From Phycisphaerales bacterium (lineage in GTDB: Bacteria; Planctomycetota; Phycisphaerae; Sedimentisphaerales; Anaerohalosphaeraceae), in contig PMBP01000459.1 in the NCBI GenBank assembly GCA_003152975.1, forward strand, positions 3,502-10,169: a stretch of DNA of 6,668 nucleotides, in the 5' to 3' direction. This document shows, piece by piece, positions 5,929 to 6,668 of this stretch. The translations under genes were made by a program, and so were the position numbers. The notes beneath the pieces were generated by a model. It worked only from the letters and a program-made list of their open reading frames with translations. It ran no database searches and was not told the origin of the DNA. The first letter of the stretch is position 1. Each line of letters starts with the position of its first letter.

Positions 5929-6668
5929 TCACACCACTTCGATGCTGCGCGGTTTGAAGCGGCGGAGCTGGGCGAGCTGGGCGGGACCGATGCTGGCCTC
6001 GATGTGAACGGCGTCGTCGGTGAACTCGCGACGGAGGATTGTCGCCGACGAATGCAGGAAGCTTTGCAGTTTCCCGTCGGCCATGTCGCAAACGACGCGG
6101 ATAATCGATTGCTTGCGCCGGATGCGGTCCTGCACGGCGGCGATCAGCGTATCCAGGTTCAGTCCCGTGCGGGCCGAGATGCACGCGGCCTGCGGCTGGA
6201 CGGTCTGTAGCGACTCGAAGATCGACATGTCGCGGATGGCGTCGCACTTGTTGAGCACGACCAGCATGTCCTTTTGTCCACAGCCGATTTCGCCGAGGAC
6301 CTTGTCCACACTGTCGATCTGGTCGAAAACCTCCGGGTTGGACGCATCGACGACATGCAGCAGCAAGTCGGCGTTCACGGCCTCCTCGAGTGTGGCCTTG
6401 AACGACGCCACCAGATGATGCGGCAGGTGGCTGACAAAGCCGACCGTGTCGCTCAGCAGCGCCGGCAGGGCCGAGCCCTCCAGCGTCCACTTGCGGGTCC
6501 GCGTGTCCAGCGTGGCAAAGAGCCGGTCCTCGACAAACACATCGGCGCCGGTCAGGGCGTTCATTAGCGTGCTTTTGCCGGCGTTGGTATATCCAACCAG
6601 ACAGATCTTGAAATATTCCCGTCGCCCGTCGATCTCGCGGAGCTTGCGCTCGTCGATTTCCTCGAGCT
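5929..6668 (-). CDS. hflX: GTPase HflX, C-terminal part (5' end cut by window edge)
   Basis: HflX is a GTPase that binds the 50S subunit and splits or rescues stalled ribosomes. The frame is open from the right edge for 245 residues to a TGA. All G motifs are visible, in residue numbers of this fragment: G1 GYTNAGKST (25-33), a switch region with LFATLDTRTR (49-58), G3 DTVGF (73-77), G4 NKCD (139-142) and G5 SARTG (164-168). GYTNAGKST followed by DTVGFVSHLPHHLVASFKAT is diagnostic of HflX and not of other Era/Obg-like GTPases. After the G domain come about 75 residues forming the usual C-terminal domain. The N-terminal glycine-rich domain and most of the coiled-coil linker lie outside the window; full-length family members are about 400 residues. 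An internal ATG at 6564 lies just after Walker A and cannot be the real start. gpsA follows 52 bases downstream on the same strand. Confidence 0.95.
   Translation of the reverse strand, partial: LEEIDERKLREIDGRREYFKICLVGYTNAGKSTLMNALTGADVFVEDRLFATLDTRTRKWTLEGSALPALLSDTVGFVSHLPHHLVASFKATLEEAVNADLLLHVVDASNPEVFDQIDSVDKVLGEIGCGQKDMLVVLNKCDAIRDMSIFESLQTVQPQAACISARTGLNLDTLIAAVQDRIRRKQSIIRVVCDMADGKLQSFLHSSATILRREFTDDAVHIEASIGPAQLAQLRRFKPRSIEVV

Overview
The window comes from a GC-rich bacterium and every supported gene lies on the minus strand, so it reads from right to left. The best guess for the organism is a member of the Planctomycetota or a related PVC-group lineage. This rests on remembered family resemblance and not on a search: the GpsA dinucleotide loop reads GDGAMG instead of the usual GAGxWG, PilN begins with an IDFVPNDYIQQ-type peptide, PilM ends in an NWAAAFGLS tail, and a GspC/PilP-like bitopic protein precedes a GspE/PilB-type ATPase. 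Phylum-level confidence is moderate.

Right end (about 4881-6668): two housekeeping genes. The first is the C-terminal part of the ribosome-associated GTPase HflX, cut by the window edge. It is followed after 52 bases by gpsA, NAD(P)-dependent glycerol-3-phosphate dehydrogenase, which feeds phospholipid synthesis.

Middle (about 4345-4880): a stretch of roughly 540 bases without a convincing gene and visibly less GC-rich than its flanks. It holds a near-perfect 14-bp direct repeat, a 15-bp inverted repeat and a 12-bp palindrome. It is the natural place for the promoter and control sites of the next operon, but no clear sigma-70 or sigma-54 promoter was recognised.

Left part (1-4344): a compact operon for the inner-membrane platform of a type IV pilus or type II secretion-like machine, in the order pilM, pilN, pilO, pilP-like, pilB/gspE. 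Gaps are 16, 39 and 25 bases, and the last two genes overlap by 4 bases (ATGA). PilM is a cytoplasmic actin-like protein that should bind the N-terminal tail of PilN. PilN and PilO are bitopic coiled-coil/ferredoxin-like partners. The PilP-like protein should reach across the periplasm toward a secretin. The ATPase drives assembly. A separate PilM and PilN, not a fused GspL, favours a type IV pilus, while the membrane-anchored PilP resembles GspC, so the operon has mixed character. No secretin gene lies in the window. The ATPase gene runs off the left edge inside Walker B.

No RNA gene, CRISPR array, insertion sequence or prophage was seen. Nothing here amounts to a wholly new system. The points most worth a second look are the hybrid pilus/secretion character, altered nucleotide-binding motifs in PilM, the Pro/Ala/Gly-rich insert in PilN, and the repeats upstream of pilM.
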